Shown: positions 1 through 8,787, numbered from the stretch's first letter. The stretch is 41,070 bases of DNA from an uncultured Bacteroidales bacterium (GCA_903929315.1 CAIYUC010000240.1:1-41070), one strand, 5' to 3'. The notes: generated by a model not told the origin, from the sequence alone. A program made the numbers and translations.

Positions 1-24
1 TATGGCAGATGATAATTTTTCCTT

Positions 25-119
25 CTTTGTGTGCTTTGTGCAATCTTGGTGTTCATTGTGGTTCAGCGCTTTAAGAATTAACCACAAAGGCCACAACGTT
101 TTTCACAATGGTCACAAAG
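25..119. repeat. Inverted pair of four-unit 9-bp arrays
   Basis: The left arm (25-63) is built from four 9-bp units of the type CTTTGTGTG. The right arm (81-119) is built from four 9-bp units of the complementary type ACCACAAAG, with a 3-bp insertion at 99-101. The two arms are roughly reverse complements, so the RNA could fold into a long imperfect hairpin. A weaker trace of the same motif lies at 3858-3887. No gene is seen between position 1 and the dciA start apart from these repeats and the palindrome at 165-186. Confidence 0.7.
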
Positions 120-164
120 ACTTTTTAGACAGCCCCAGAAGGGGGTGAGGTGTTTGGTAAATTC

Positions 165-186
165 CCATCCCGAGTACTCGGGATGG
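165..186. repeat. 22-bp perfect palindrome upstream of dciA
   Basis: Positions 165-175 are the exact reverse complement of 176-186. The half-site reads CCATCCCGAGT. Pairing can continue outward into the flanking ATT and AAT if one C bulges. It lies about 60 bp before the chosen dciA start. It could be a REP-like element, a dyad operator or an RNA hairpin; the sequence alone does not decide. Confidence 0.7.
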
Positions 187-245
187 AATTCGGATCCAGG
201 GCTTTGCCTTTGGGTTCATACCATTTGATTGTAATAATAAATACT

Positions 246-536
246 GTGAAACGTTCAAACGATCAATCACTTGGGGATGCTATAAAGGAGTTCCTTCAAG
301 CTTACAGGCTGGAAGACAAGCTCAATGAAACACGCCTGATTGCATCCTGGGAAAAAGTGCTTGGAAAGCTCGTTGCAAATCATACTACGGATCTCTATAT
401 AAAGAATAAAATCCTGTTTGTAAAAATCGACTCAGCTGCTTTACGGAATGAACTTTCCTATGCCCGTGAGAAAATTGTTAAAGCCTTGAATAAAGCGGTG
501 AATGCTGATGTAATTGATGATGTAGTCCTGAATTAA
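246..536 (+). CDS. dciA: DUF721 (DciA-like) protein
   Basis: This is a small DUF721 protein of 96 residues if translation starts at the GTG at 246. DUF721 includes DciA, the helicase-loading partner of DnaB in bacteria that lack DnaC. The opening (KRSNDQSLGDAIKEFL), the central segment RLIASWEKVLG and the later element LRNELSYAREKI match the family's one-domain layout. The frame is open upstream to a GTG at 150, but those 32 codons read through the 165-186 palindrome and look like non-coding sequence, so the later start is preferred. In related genomes this gene often follows recF; that gene is not visible here. The family is clear, while the helicase role is inferred from it. Confidence 0.85.
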   Translation: MKRSNDQSLGDAIKEFLQAYRLEDKLNETRLIASWEKVLGKLVANHTTDLYIKNKILFVKIDSAALRNELSYAREKIVKALNKAVNADVIDDVVLN

Positions 537-554
537 AACAATGAGACTACCTTG

Positions 555-1217
555 TTATTTTGTTTTTTCCTTTGGATAACCCACTGCCTGACCCAGTATT
601 ACATGCTGCTCCGGTTTCAGTCTGAGGGCTTTTGCGCACTTTTCTTTATCAATATTGGCACGCACACCTGTGGATAATTTTTCGGAAGCACAAAAAAGAT
701 AAACATTTTCACTGATATAGGCTGCATCGGCATAAGCATATTTTTCTTTGTCAGGATCAGCGCTTGTTCCCATTTTTGAAAAATCTGCAACAAATACCAG
801 GTTAACAGGAGCTGTTTTAACGAAATCCTGCAATCCGGTTTTTTCACGCACATCTTCGTTTGAAACCTGGATAAGATTGTTTTTAAATGCATCGTAAATA
901 AAAACACCTTCTGCAGTGGAAACATAGACATCGATTTCCTGTTTATTCATGGCAGAAGGAGCTGTTCGTTTTTTAGCATCACTGCGGTTTACTCCCCATG
1001 CTGCCCAAAGAAGGTTTGACATTACCTGGTCAGGAAGTTTCCTGTCATTGAATTCTCTTGATGTTTGCCTGTTTTTCAGGGCTTTCATCAGAGGTACTCC
1101 TCCGTCAGTCTGAGGCGCAGGCAGGGAGATTATTTTTTGGTCTTGTGCATCCAGATTCAGGGCGAAAATGCCTCCTAGACATAGAATAATGATAAAAGTA
1201 AAAAGAGAAGTTCTCAT
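555..1217 (-). CDS. Exported SagB/nitroreductase-family protein
   Basis: This 220-residue protein has a nitroreductase fold of the SagB/ThcOx type, a family of FMN-dependent oxidoreductases. The opening of the domain (SLPAPQTDGGVPLMKALKNR, then TSREF) is the usual FMN-phosphate-binding start of this fold. The later AYADAAYISENVYLFCAS segment and the closing ILGQAVGYPK are also typical. The ATG at 1217 is chosen because it opens a clear signal peptide (MRTSLFTFIIILCLGGIFAL) ending near DAQ. The open frame extends to 1415, but that stretch is AT-rich and lacks family similarity. An exported nitroreductase is uncommon. No RiPP precursor or cyclodehydratase lies nearby, so a peptide-oxidising role is not suggested. 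The substrate is unknown. Confidence 0.85.
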   Translation of the reverse strand: MRTSLFTFIIILCLGGIFALNLDAQDQKIISLPAPQTDGGVPLMKALKNRQTSREFNDRKLPDQVMSNLLWAAWGVNRSDAKKRTAPSAMNKQEIDVYVSTAEGVFIYDAFKNNLIQVSNEDVREKTGLQDFVKTAPVNLVFVADFSKMGTSADPDKEKYAYADAAYISENVYLFCASEKLSTGVRANIDKEKCAKALRLKPEQHVILGQAVGYPKEKTK

Positions 1218-1480
1218 AAATTTTGGTTTAGAATTATCAGTCAAACTTATAGAAAATTTTTGTATTTTATATATATTATCACTAATGGTTATGAAAAAAT
1301 TTATAATCGTTCTTTGAAATTCTTTGGTAATCGCACTTGTAACTTTTTTATTATACGTGAAGAGAGGCCGGTAAAAGCTGTTACCAAAACGATTTCGAAA
1401 AACTGTTTCCCTCAATACCTCACATAAAAAATTATATCTTTACGGGTAAAATCATCACTTACGATTTACAAATATAATTG

Positions 1481-3703
1481 ATGAAAGAACCATTGAAAAA
1501 GGGACCGCCAAGAAAGAATTCTCGCAAACAATATCAAAAACCGAAAAAACAGGTTAAAAAAAACAAACATACTGACCTGGTGGGGTTGGCCATTATTATT
1601 CTGCTGGGGATCATCATTTATTCTAATTCCTTTAACTGTTCATTCCATTTTGACGATAATATCCGTATAGTCAATAATGCCAGTATCCGGAATTTAGCGG
1701 ATGTAAAAGCCTGGTGGGGCTACTATCCTACCCGTCCTGTTGGTATGTTCACCTTTGCCCTTAATTATCATTTTAACCAGCTTCATGTCCAGTATTACCA
1801 TTTTATTAACCTGGTTATCCATCTCATCAATGCCTGCCTGGTCTGGTGGCTCACACAATTAATCTTTTCTACACCTGTTTTGAACAATCATCCGATCGCC
1901 GGACAAAAAAAAATAATCGCTTTTTTCACTGCTTTATTATTTGTTTCACACCCCCTGGCTACCCAGTCTGTCACCTATATTGTCCAACGACTGGCCTCCA
2001 TGGTTGCCATGTTCTATCTCCTTTCCCTGGCACTTTATGTGAAGGCACGGCTTACAAATAAAAGTAAGCAATTTAAATACATCTTATTTACAGGTTCATT
2101 GATCTCAGCCGTACTGGCCATGCTTACAAAAGAAAATGCGTTTACACTTCCGTTGGCCATCGTGCTTTTTGAAATATTCTTTTTACGGACGAAAAAAAAT
2201 TCAATATATTTTAAGGATTATCGCGTTATCATATTATTAGTGGCATTTCTCAGTGCAATCATTATCATACCGTTAACGTCCTCTTTAAGCATTTTCAAAC
2301 CAATCCGTCCGTCATATTGGGGGAATGCTTATACTATAACCTCACTTAATTATCTTTTCACCCAGTTCAGTGTTATTGTCAAGTATATCCAGCTTTTGTT
2401 CTTACCAATAAATCAGAATGTAGACTATGATTTCCCGGTCTCGAATAATTTTTTTGAAATAAGGACGCTTCTGTGCTTCCTGGTACTTTTGTCATTGATC
2501 ATACTGGCTATTTTCCTTTTTAAAAAATACAGGATCATTTCTTTTGGTATTTTATGGTTTTTTCTCACATTATCAATCGAATCAAGCTTCATTCCGATAA
2601 GTGATGTGATTTTTGAACACCGGACTTACCTTCCTTCCTTTGGTTTTTTTCTTATCCTTAGCTCCGCCGTATTCGTTTTGCCCGGGAAAAAATATCAAAA
2701 CATTGCAATTATAGTTTTAGTGATCATAACAGGGGCAAATTCAGTCCTGACCTACGCAAGGAATAAAGTCTGGAAGAATGAAATTACACTGTGGAGTGAT
2801 GTCATATCAAAAACTCCGAATAAAACCAGACCACTCTATAACCTTGGCGTTGCGTACGGGAACCTTGGACAATGGGACAAAGCAATAACCGATTATACAA
2901 AGGCGATTGAGATTGACCCCAAATTTAAAAGTGCCTATTCCAACCGTGGTATTGCCTACGGGAACCTCCGTCAGTTAGACAAGGCAATAGCCGATTGCTC
3001 CAAAGCAATAGAGATTGACCCGGAATTTACAGATGCATATTCCAACCGTGGTGTTTCTTACGGGAATTTTGGTCAGTGGGACAAGGCAATATCCGATTAC
3101 TCCAAAGCGATCGAAATTGATCCAAAATATGCAGTTGCATATGCTAACCGTGGCGTTGCCTATTTTAACCTTGGTCAGTTGGATAAGGCAATAGCCGATT
3201 GCTCCAAAGCAATAGAGATTGACCCGAAATATGCTAAAGCCTATTACAACCGGGGCAATGTCAACAAGAACCTTAAGCAGTGGAACAAGGCAATAACCGA
3301 TTACTCCAGTGCGATTGAGATTAATCCGGATTACATAGATGCCTATGTCAACCGTGGCGTTGCTTTCAGGAACCTTGGGCAATGGGAAAAAGCAATAGCC
3401 GATTACTCCAGGGCGATCGGGATTGACCCGAACTCTACAGATGCATATTCCAACCGGGGCAATATTTACGGAAATCTCGGACAGTGGGACAAGACAATAG
3501 CCGATTATTCCAGGGCTATAGAAATTGACCCGAAAAATGTCATGGTCTATTTCAATCGTGGTGGTGCTTACTGTTACCTTGGACAGTGGGATAAGGCAAT
3601 TGCCGATTACTCCAAGGCGATTGAGATTAATCCGGGATTTAAAGATGCCTATACCAACCGTGACTTTGCTTTCAGGAAATTGAACAATAAGAATAAAAGA
3701 TAA
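1481..3703 (+). CDS. TMTC-like membrane glycosyltransferase with TPR tail
   Basis: The 740-residue protein has two halves. Residues about 30-430 form a multi-pass membrane region of GT-C type. It carries an acidic FDDN motif in the first external loop and the EHRTYLPS motif typical of TMTC/DUF1736 proteins. Residues about 453-740 are eight 34-residue TPR units plus a partial ninth, with consensus YxNRGxAYxNLGQWDKAIxD. In eukaryotes, TMTC proteins transfer mannose to proteins from a lipid-linked donor; bacterial members are mostly uncharacterised, so protein O-glycosylation is an inference. The N-terminus is very basic (KKGPPRKNSRK). The ATG at 1481 is preferred to the TTG one codon upstream. 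The neighbours do not help with function. Confidence 0.85.
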   Translation: MKEPLKKGPPRKNSRKQYQKPKKQVKKNKHTDLVGLAIIILLGIIIYSNSFNCSFHFDDNIRIVNNASIRNLADVKAWWGYYPTRPVGMFTFALNYHFNQLHVQYYHFINLVIHLINACLVWWLTQLIFSTPVLNNHPIAGQKKIIAFFTALLFVSHPLATQSVTYIVQRLASMVAMFYLLSLALYVKARLTNKSKQFKYILFTGSLISAVLAMLTKENAFTLPLAIVLFEIFFLRTKKNSIYFKDYRVIILLVAFLSAIIIIPLTSSLSIFKPIRPSYWGNAYTITSLNYLFTQFSVIVKYIQLLFLPINQNVDYDFPVSNNFFEIRTLLCFLVLLSLIILAIFLFKKYRIISFGILWFFLTLSIESSFIPISDVIFEHRTYLPSFGFFLILSSAVFVLPGKKYQNIAIIVLVIITGANSVLTYARNKVWKNEITLWSDVISKTPNKTRPLYNLGVAYGNLGQWDKAITDYTKAIEIDPKFKSAYSNRGIAYGNLRQLDKAIADCSKAIEIDPEFTDAYSNRGVSYGNFGQWDKAISDYSKAIEIDPKYAVAYANRGVAYFNLGQLDKAIADCSKAIEIDPKYAKAYYNRGNVNKNLKQWNKAITDYSSAIEINPDYIDAYVNRGVAFRNLGQWEKAIADYSRAIGIDPNSTDAYSNRGNIYGNLGQWDKTIADYSRAIEIDPKNVMVYFNRGGAYCYLGQWDKAIADYSKAIEINPGFKDAYTNRDFAFRKLNNKNKR
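2837..3652 (+). repeat. Eight 102-bp tandem TPR-coding repeats
   Basis: Eight consecutive 102-bp units each encode one 34-residue TPR. Similarity is high at the DNA level too: motifs such as GACAAGGCAATAGCCGATT recur with few changes. Such an array can gain or lose whole units by recombination while staying in frame. Confidence 0.85.
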
Positions 3704-3904
3704 CCAACTAACAGAAGGAAATGTTTCATGATTTATATGATCAGAGGCACACTTAAACTTTGTAATTTATTGTTAAAACCGATCAAAGTGATCCTACCTT
3801 GGCCTGTCTACATTTATTATCTCTTAGTTGATGAACAACGTCCTCAATCAATAATTTCTTTGTGCTGCCGTAGAGGTCATTGTGGTTAAAAAAGCTTTAT
3901 CCAT
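3704..3904. other. Intergenic region with degenerate 9-bp repeat
   Basis: This 201-bp gap separates converging genes. It contains one weak relative of the CTTTGTG/CATTGTGG 9-bp repeat at 3858-3887. No convincing terminator hairpin, RNA gene or short coding region was found. Confidence 0.5.
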
Positions 3905-4516
3905 TTATTTTATATCACATTTAAGAAGCCTTTCCTTTTCAATGTAAGCTTCCAACCGGTCACCCTGCTTAACAGGACCAACACCTGAAGGTGTTCCCGT
4001 AAAGATCAGGTCGCCGGTCTTCAATGTGATAAAATGGGATATATAGGAAATTATATCGTCAAAAGAAAAAATCATATCTTTCGAATTTGCTTGCTGGACA
4101 ATCGTTCCATTAAGGACCAAATGAAAATTGATGTTTTCTAAAATAGGGAAATGAGTTTTTGGCAAAAATTTCCCAACGGGTGCGGCATTGTCAAACCCTT
4201 TTGCGATCAGCCATGGAAGTCCTTGCTGTTTACTGATGTTCTGCAGGTCACGGGCAGTGAAATCGAGTCCAACGCCGATCTCGTCAAAATAAGTGTGAGC
4301 ATACTTTTTTTGAATATTCTTTCCTACCTTACAAATTTTTATGACAAGCTCCACCTCATAATGGATTTCTTTTGAAAAGTCAGGGAGATAAAAAGGACGA
4401 TTCCGTATAAGAAGAGAGGTGTCGGGTTTCAGAAAGAAAACAGGGGTAGAGGGCACAGGACTGCTTAGCTCTTTGATATGTTCCGCGTAGTTCCGCCCTA
4501 TGCATATGATCTTCAT
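3905..4516 (-). CDS. Fumarylacetoacetate-hydrolase-family protein
   Basis: This 203-residue protein belongs to the FAH superfamily, whose members hydrolyse or decarboxylate acylpyruvates and related 2-oxo acids using a divalent metal. The start (MKIICIGRNYAEHIKEL), the PVFFLKPDTSL segment, the acidic YEVELVI metal-ligand region, FTARDLQ and the closing LIFTGTPSGVGPVKQGDRL are all family signatures. The length suits the short single-domain acylpyruvase/oxaloacetate-decarboxylase type. It is the last gene of a tight minus-strand operon, starting 3 bp after the exonuclease stop codon. Clean-up of 2-oxo acid by-products alongside the upstream E2 gene is plausible but unproven. Confidence 0.9.
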   Translation of the reverse strand: MKIICIGRNYAEHIKELSSPVPSTPVFFLKPDTSLLIRNRPFYLPDFSKEIHYEVELVIKICKVGKNIQKKYAHTYFDEIGVGLDFTARDLQNISKQQGLPWLIAKGFDNAAPVGKFLPKTHFPILENINFHLVLNGTIVQQANSKDMIFSFDDIISYISHFITLKTGDLIFTGTPSGVGPVKQGDRLEAYIEKERLLKCDIK

Positions 4517-4519
4517 ATG

Positions 4520-5350
4520 TCAGAAGAGATCAAGTTTTACGGATTCATTGTTAAATCCCCTGAGCTTTATAGAAGTAACAACTTTTTTTGTCGATAGGGG
4601 GAATTCACTCTTCATGATCCAATCATAATAGGAGGGTTCAGATTTAAATACTTCAGCAACCACCTTCCCTTTATGTTTACCAAAATTAAAGACTTCCTCG
4701 TTCTTATCATTAAAAATGATATGACCTATAAGGTCTACGTTTTTTGTAACATAGGAAAAATCGCTTAAGGCTTTGACATCATTTACAATGGGTTGAATAA
4801 CCTTACCTTTATGATCTTTGATTACAGTATCTTTATAACGATCAAGCTGGGCTTTCATGATCTCAAAAGTGGCGAGCGTATCAGCTTCTGCACTATGCGC
4901 ATTTTCCAGGTCTTTGCTGCAGTAAAATTTATAGGCTGCATACAAATTCCTGGGTTCCATTTTATGGAAGATGTTCTGAACATCGATAAACCTTCTTCCT
5001 TTAAGATCGAAATCCACGTCTGTCCGAAGAAACTCCTCTACCAACAGTGGAATGTCAAAATGGTTCGAATTGAACCCGGCAAGATCGCAATTTTCTAAAA
5101 ATTGATCCAGTTCATGGGCAACTTCTGCGAACTTTGGAGCATCCTTTACATCTTCATCGGTTATTCCATGAATAGCGGTTACTTCCCACGGAATATGCAT
5201 TCCCGGATTGATCCTCTTCGTCTTGATTTTTGTACTGCCATCAATGTTGACCCTGATGATAGAGATTTCCACGATACGATCGGTGGCTACTTTGATGCCT
5301 GTGGTTTCCAGGTCAAAGAAGGCAAGTGGGCGGGTTAAATTTAATTCCAT
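4520..5350 (-). CDS. DEDDh 3'-5' exonuclease (PolIII epsilon-like)
   Basis: The 276-residue protein opens with an exonuclease domain of the DnaQ/epsilon fold. Asp13 and Glu15 in FFDLETTG are the first catalytic pair, FNSNHFDIPLL carries the next Asp, and HSAEADTLAT carries the His and last Asp. Residues about 215-255 form a small C-terminal module with FGKHKGKVVAEV and YYDWIMKSEFPL, a segment found after the nuclease domain in ExoX-like proteins. It is therefore more likely a repair or RNA/DNA-trimming exonuclease than the replicative epsilon subunit. It starts 1 bp after the E2 stop, so translation is probably coupled. Confidence 0.88.
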   Translation of the reverse strand: MELNLTRPLAFFDLETTGIKVATDRIVEISIIRVNIDGSTKIKTKRINPGMHIPWEVTAIHGITDEDVKDAPKFAEVAHELDQFLENCDLAGFNSNHFDIPLLVEEFLRTDVDFDLKGRRFIDVQNIFHKMEPRNLYAAYKFYCSKDLENAHSAEADTLATFEIMKAQLDRYKDTVIKDHKGKVIQPIVNDVKALSDFSYVTKNVDLIGHIIFNDKNEEVFNFGKHKGKVVAEVFKSEPSYYDWIMKSEFPLSTKKVVTSIKLRGFNNESVKLDLF

Positions 5351-5351
5351 T

Positions 5352-6614
5352 TCAGATAGACTGGTTTATGTCGAATTTTTCAAGGTAAAATACCAGTCTG
5401 TCAAGAAACTGACCGGCCAATATTCCATCAATGACCCGGTGGTCATGGGTAACGGAAAGGATTATTATGTGCCGGACAGCAATAGCATCGCCTTCGGGTG
5501 TTTCAATAACTACCGGTCGTTTTTTTATAGCACCGACAGCCACAATAGCAGTTTGTGGCTGATTGATAATGGGAGTTCCCATTAACAATCCGAAAGAACC
5601 GAGATTTGTCAGGGAAATGGTTCCTCCTGAGATCTCGTCTGGTATCAATTTACTTTGACGGGCTCTGTCAGCCAGATCAGTGACATTTCTGACAATACCC
5701 TGAAGGCTCATCTGGTCAGCATTTTTAATGACCGGAACGATAAGATTATTATTTGGTAAGGCGACAGCCATACCGACATTAATATTTTTATGCTTGATAA
5801 TTTTTGTTCCTTCCACGGAAACATTAACAAATGGTATATCCCTCACAGCTTTTGCTATTGCTTCAATAAAAATCGGCGTGAAAGTAAGCTTTATTTTTTC
5901 CCGTTTTTCAAATATATCCTTATGTTTATTACGCCAATTGACGATATTCGTCATGTCCGCTTCAACGAAGGAATTAACATGCGGCGAGGTTTCCCAGGAA
6001 CGGACCATATGATTGGCAATGAGCTGGCGGATACGATCCATCTCGATTATCTGATCCTCCCCTGAGGAAACGACATAAGGTGTGATCAGTGGAATATTGG
6101 GTTCGTCAGGTTTCTTATTTTTAAGCCAGTTCAGGATATCCTCTTTGGTCACCCGGTCATCTTTTCCTGTTCCCGGAACAGATGCCAGCTCTTTCATTGA
6201 AATGTTCTCCTGCTTGGCAATACTTTTCACAAGAGGTGAATAAAAACGTGTGCCCGAAGGTATTTCAAGCGATGGAATTTCGGTTTTGATCACTGGTTTT
6301 GAAAGTGGTATAGACGGAGCAGCTGGTACAGGTGGTGCCGATTCAATAGCTTTTTTCGGTATGGCTTGTTCACCACCGATATCAATGATACCGATTGGCT
6401 TTCCTATAGGAACAATATCGCCTTCTGCAAAAAGCTTTTTCATCAAAATGCCGGCAACCGGTGAAGGAATCTCTGTGTCTACTTTGTCCGTTGCCACTTC
6501 AACTAATGCTTCGTCTTCTCCCACTTTATCCCCTTCCTGCTTCAGCCATTTTGTTAACGTAGCCTCGATCAGGCCTTCACCCATTTGTGGCATCACTATT
6601 TCAAATTGTGCCAT
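5352..6614 (-). CDS. 2-oxo acid dehydrogenase E2 (lipoyl acyltransferase)
   Basis: This 420-residue E2 component transfers acyl groups from a lipoyl arm to CoA in a 2-oxo acid dehydrogenase complex. A single lipoyl domain occupies residues 1-75 with the lipoylation Lys44 in ATDKVDTEIP. A peripheral-subunit-binding domain follows at about 124-165 (FYSPLVKSIAKQENI). The catalytic domain ends with the active-site motif HDHRVIDG at 390-397. Proline/alanine-rich linkers join the domains. No E1 or E3 gene is present in the window, so pyruvate, 2-oxoglutarate and branched-chain substrates cannot be told apart from context. The ATG at 6614 lies about 30 bp downstream of a good -7 box. It is first in an operon with the exonuclease and FAH genes. 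Confidence 0.93.
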   Translation of the reverse strand: MAQFEIVMPQMGEGLIEATLTKWLKQEGDKVGEDEALVEVATDKVDTEIPSPVAGILMKKLFAEGDIVPIGKPIGIIDIGGEQAIPKKAIESAPPVPAAPSIPLSKPVIKTEIPSLEIPSGTRFYSPLVKSIAKQENISMKELASVPGTGKDDRVTKEDILNWLKNKKPDEPNIPLITPYVVSSGEDQIIEMDRIRQLIANHMVRSWETSPHVNSFVEADMTNIVNWRNKHKDIFEKREKIKLTFTPIFIEAIAKAVRDIPFVNVSVEGTKIIKHKNINVGMAVALPNNNLIVPVIKNADQMSLQGIVRNVTDLADRARQSKLIPDEISGGTISLTNLGSFGLLMGTPIINQPQTAIVAVGAIKKRPVVIETPEGDAIAVRHIIILSVTHDHRVIDGILAGQFLDRLVFYLEKFDINQSI

Positions 6615-6641
6615 ATCAATAGTAATTTCTCACGTCTTAAA

Positions 6642-6649
6642 CAAAAGTA
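6642..6649 (-). promoter_or_regulatory. -7 box before the E2 operon
   Basis: On the minus strand this reads TACTTTTG, a match to the Bacteroidota -7 consensus TAnnTTTG. It lies 28 bp before the E2 start codon. No clear -33 TTTG was identified. Confidence 0.5.
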
Positions 6650-6681
6650 CAACAATAAATCAGTTTTAGTATAAATAAAAA

Positions 6682-8652
6682 TTATCCTGTCCTACCCAGG
6701 TTTCGGAACCCTTTGATGATGATGTTAAGGTCATTGGTCAATTTGTAATCCCTGGCATACATCAGGTTAAGATGCGACATTGTATCAACAGGAATCTCTT
6801 TGTTCCTGAAAGCATCGGCGGGATTCAATACCCCTTTTCTGATTGCAGGTAAATGATGAGAATCATCGGTCCCAAAAAGGGAATACCCTACCCAGGATTT
6901 AAATCCGAAAAGGATTAAAAAAATATTCCGGAGCACACCCAATGGCTTTTTAACGGTGAACAGAACGAAAGGGTACAAGATACCCACCGTGAAACAAACG
7001 AGTATATCAAGTAACCGTTTATTCCGGCGATTGGATATTTTAGTGATGGCATTGATATCGATCACATAAAGATCCCCCGAAGTATTTATCGAATTGCTTC
7101 CGATAATGGAAAGACTTTCAGGCGGGGCGATCTTGTAATCTACTTCTTTATCCTGGAGTTCTGACATTTTATCAATAATAACCTGGGCAGGAACATCCTT
7201 GGCACAAAAGATAACTTCGTCTATATTATGAATTGTTATAATATCTTTTATTTGTCCGATATGGCCCATAAATCCATTGGAATTTTCCTTATGATGGTGA
7301 TAGGTTACAAGACCAATAAATGCAGGCTTACTAAACGTTCTTTGCAAAAGACTTGACACCCGTTCCGCTTCTTCTTTCTCACCAACAATGATGAATCGCT
7401 TGTCTTTCACAATACCAATCCGGAAACTGTTAGGGTCCAGGAGATAAAGTAATAATCTCACACCAAGCATGGACATGGTTCCCCATAATGCACCAAGTAA
7501 TATCAACGCCCTTGAAAAACGATAGTGCTCGCTTAAAAGACCATATAAAACGAGAATAATAATAGTTCCGGCAACCATTCCCTGGATTATTTTCCCAAGC
7601 CGGATCGGTTTGTCATAACCACTGCTAAGATAGACGCATATCAGCCATATAAAAATATAAATCGGAACCAGCACGACTACCAGTGACAATGGATAATGAC
7701 CACCTTCAGGAAAGATAAATGCATGTTCCCAGTACTTTTTAATGAAATAAAGCCCGATTAAAAGGAGCAGAACATCCGCAAGCGGGAGAAGTATCCTGGA
7801 AAAAAAACGGATAAGGATTGAAATAAATGCCCGGAAATAGATCGCAATGTTAATCAGAATTGAAAAGCTTCTTACATTCTTTTTTGAGAAATGTTTTTTA
7901 GCAAAGATGATCATTGCATTATAAAACATGAATACGTAATTTATGCTGCTTTTCTTGGTACTTTCTCCTTTATAGTGGATAATCCGGGCCTCAGGGTAAT
8001 ATATATTTTTGTATCCGGCTTGAGTTATCCTATAGCTAAGGTCAATGTCCTCGCCGTACATAAAGAACTCCTCATCCAGCAATCCGATTTTATCAAGCAC
8101 CTTTTTTCTCAGGAGCATGAATGCTCCCGCGAGAATATCAATCTCGTGGATCTGGTCTTTATCAAGGTAGCTTAAATGGTATTTTCCGAAGATATGTGAT
8201 TTAGGAAAAAGTCTGGAAAAGCCGAATATTTTAAAGAATGCAACAGAAGGAGAGGGGAGACCCCTTTTCGACTCAGGCAGGAATTTGCCTTTCCCATCCA
8301 GCATTTTGACACCCAGACCGCCGGCTTCCGGATGTTGGTCCATAAACTGAACAATCTTGGTCAATGTGTCATCTTCGACCAGGGTATCAGGATTAAGCAA
8401 CAGGACATACTCTCCGTGGGATTTCCTTATAGCCTGGTTATTTGCTTTAGAAAAACCTTTATTATCCTTGTTCTCGATCAGGTGCACTTCAGGAAACTTT
8501 TTCCTGATCATCTGTACAGAACCATCAACGGAATTGTTATCTACTATCAAAATTTCAGCGTCAAGTTCCCGGCAGGCTTTCAGAACTGAATGCACGCACT
8601 GTTCAAGAAAGTATTTAACATTGTAATTAACGATAACAATTGATAATTTCAT
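6682..8652 (-). CDS. GT2 fused to degenerate sugar-phosphate transferase
   Basis: The 656-residue protein starts with a family-2 glycosyltransferase (about 1-230) carrying IVIVNYN, DNNSVDGS, LLNPDT and FMYGEDIDLSYRI. Several membrane helices follow (about 265-400). Next comes a Rossmann-like region (RFIIVGEKEEAERVSSLLQR through DEVIFCAK) typical of the CoA-binding-like N-terminal part of WbaP/polyprenyl-phosphate sugar transferases. The end (KRLLDILVCF through MYARDYKLTNDLNIIIKGF) has the start and finish of a bacterial sugar transferase. The usual Asp-Glu catalytic core between them is not recognisable. It is probably a membrane-anchored glycosyltransferase for surface polysaccharide. The C-terminal half may be structural or regulatory. 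Confidence 0.82.
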   Translation of the reverse strand: MKLSIVIVNYNVKYFLEQCVHSVLKACRELDAEILIVDNNSVDGSVQMIRKKFPEVHLIENKDNKGFSKANNQAIRKSHGEYVLLLNPDTLVEDDTLTKIVQFMDQHPEAGGLGVKMLDGKGKFLPESKRGLPSPSVAFFKIFGFSRLFPKSHIFGKYHLSYLDKDQIHEIDILAGAFMLLRKKVLDKIGLLDEEFFMYGEDIDLSYRITQAGYKNIYYPEARIIHYKGESTKKSSINYVFMFYNAMIIFAKKHFSKKNVRSFSILINIAIYFRAFISILIRFFSRILLPLADVLLLLIGLYFIKKYWEHAFIFPEGGHYPLSLVVVLVPIYIFIWLICVYLSSGYDKPIRLGKIIQGMVAGTIIILVLYGLLSEHYRFSRALILLGALWGTMSMLGVRLLLYLLDPNSFRIGIVKDKRFIIVGEKEEAERVSSLLQRTFSKPAFIGLVTYHHHKENSNGFMGHIGQIKDIITIHNIDEVIFCAKDVPAQVIIDKMSELQDKEVDYKIAPPESLSIIGSNSINTSGDLYVIDINAITKISNRRNKRLLDILVCFTVGILYPFVLFTVKKPLGVLRNIFLILFGFKSWVGYSLFGTDDSHHLPAIRKGVLNPADAFRNKEIPVDTMSHLNLMYARDYKLTNDLNIIIKGFRNLGRTG

Positions 8653-8705
8653 CCACTATGTCAGATATGCGTTCGTAAAGTTACATTTTATACTGCAGCT
8701 TAACA

Positions 8706-8787
8706 AAAATGCAAAGCATTTTACGTTTAGATGCAGTTATGCCGAGAGGAACAGAAAGCTATATTTTGTAAACCTGTTCCAGCTCGG
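8706..8787. other. Two hairpins downstream of the DUF4294 gene
   Basis: One hairpin has stems CCGAG (8742-8746) with CTCGG (8783-8787), and GGAACAG (8748-8754) with CTGTTCC (8774-8780). A second is the 7-bp stem AAAATGC/GCATTTT at 8706-8722. Both lie in the 155-bp gap after the stop of the minus-strand DUF4294 gene and before the glycosyltransferase. They may end or protect the clp-operon transcript, but neither is a classic GC-stem plus U-tract terminator. Confidence 0.4.

Noticed and set aside
1218-1415. N-terminal extension of the nitroreductase
   Set aside because: The stretch is AT-rich and precedes a clear signal peptide start at 1217.
2975-3382. 135-codon minus-strand open frame inside the TPR region
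   Set aside because: It is the mirror of the tandem TPR units and shows the same periodicity; no family was recognised.
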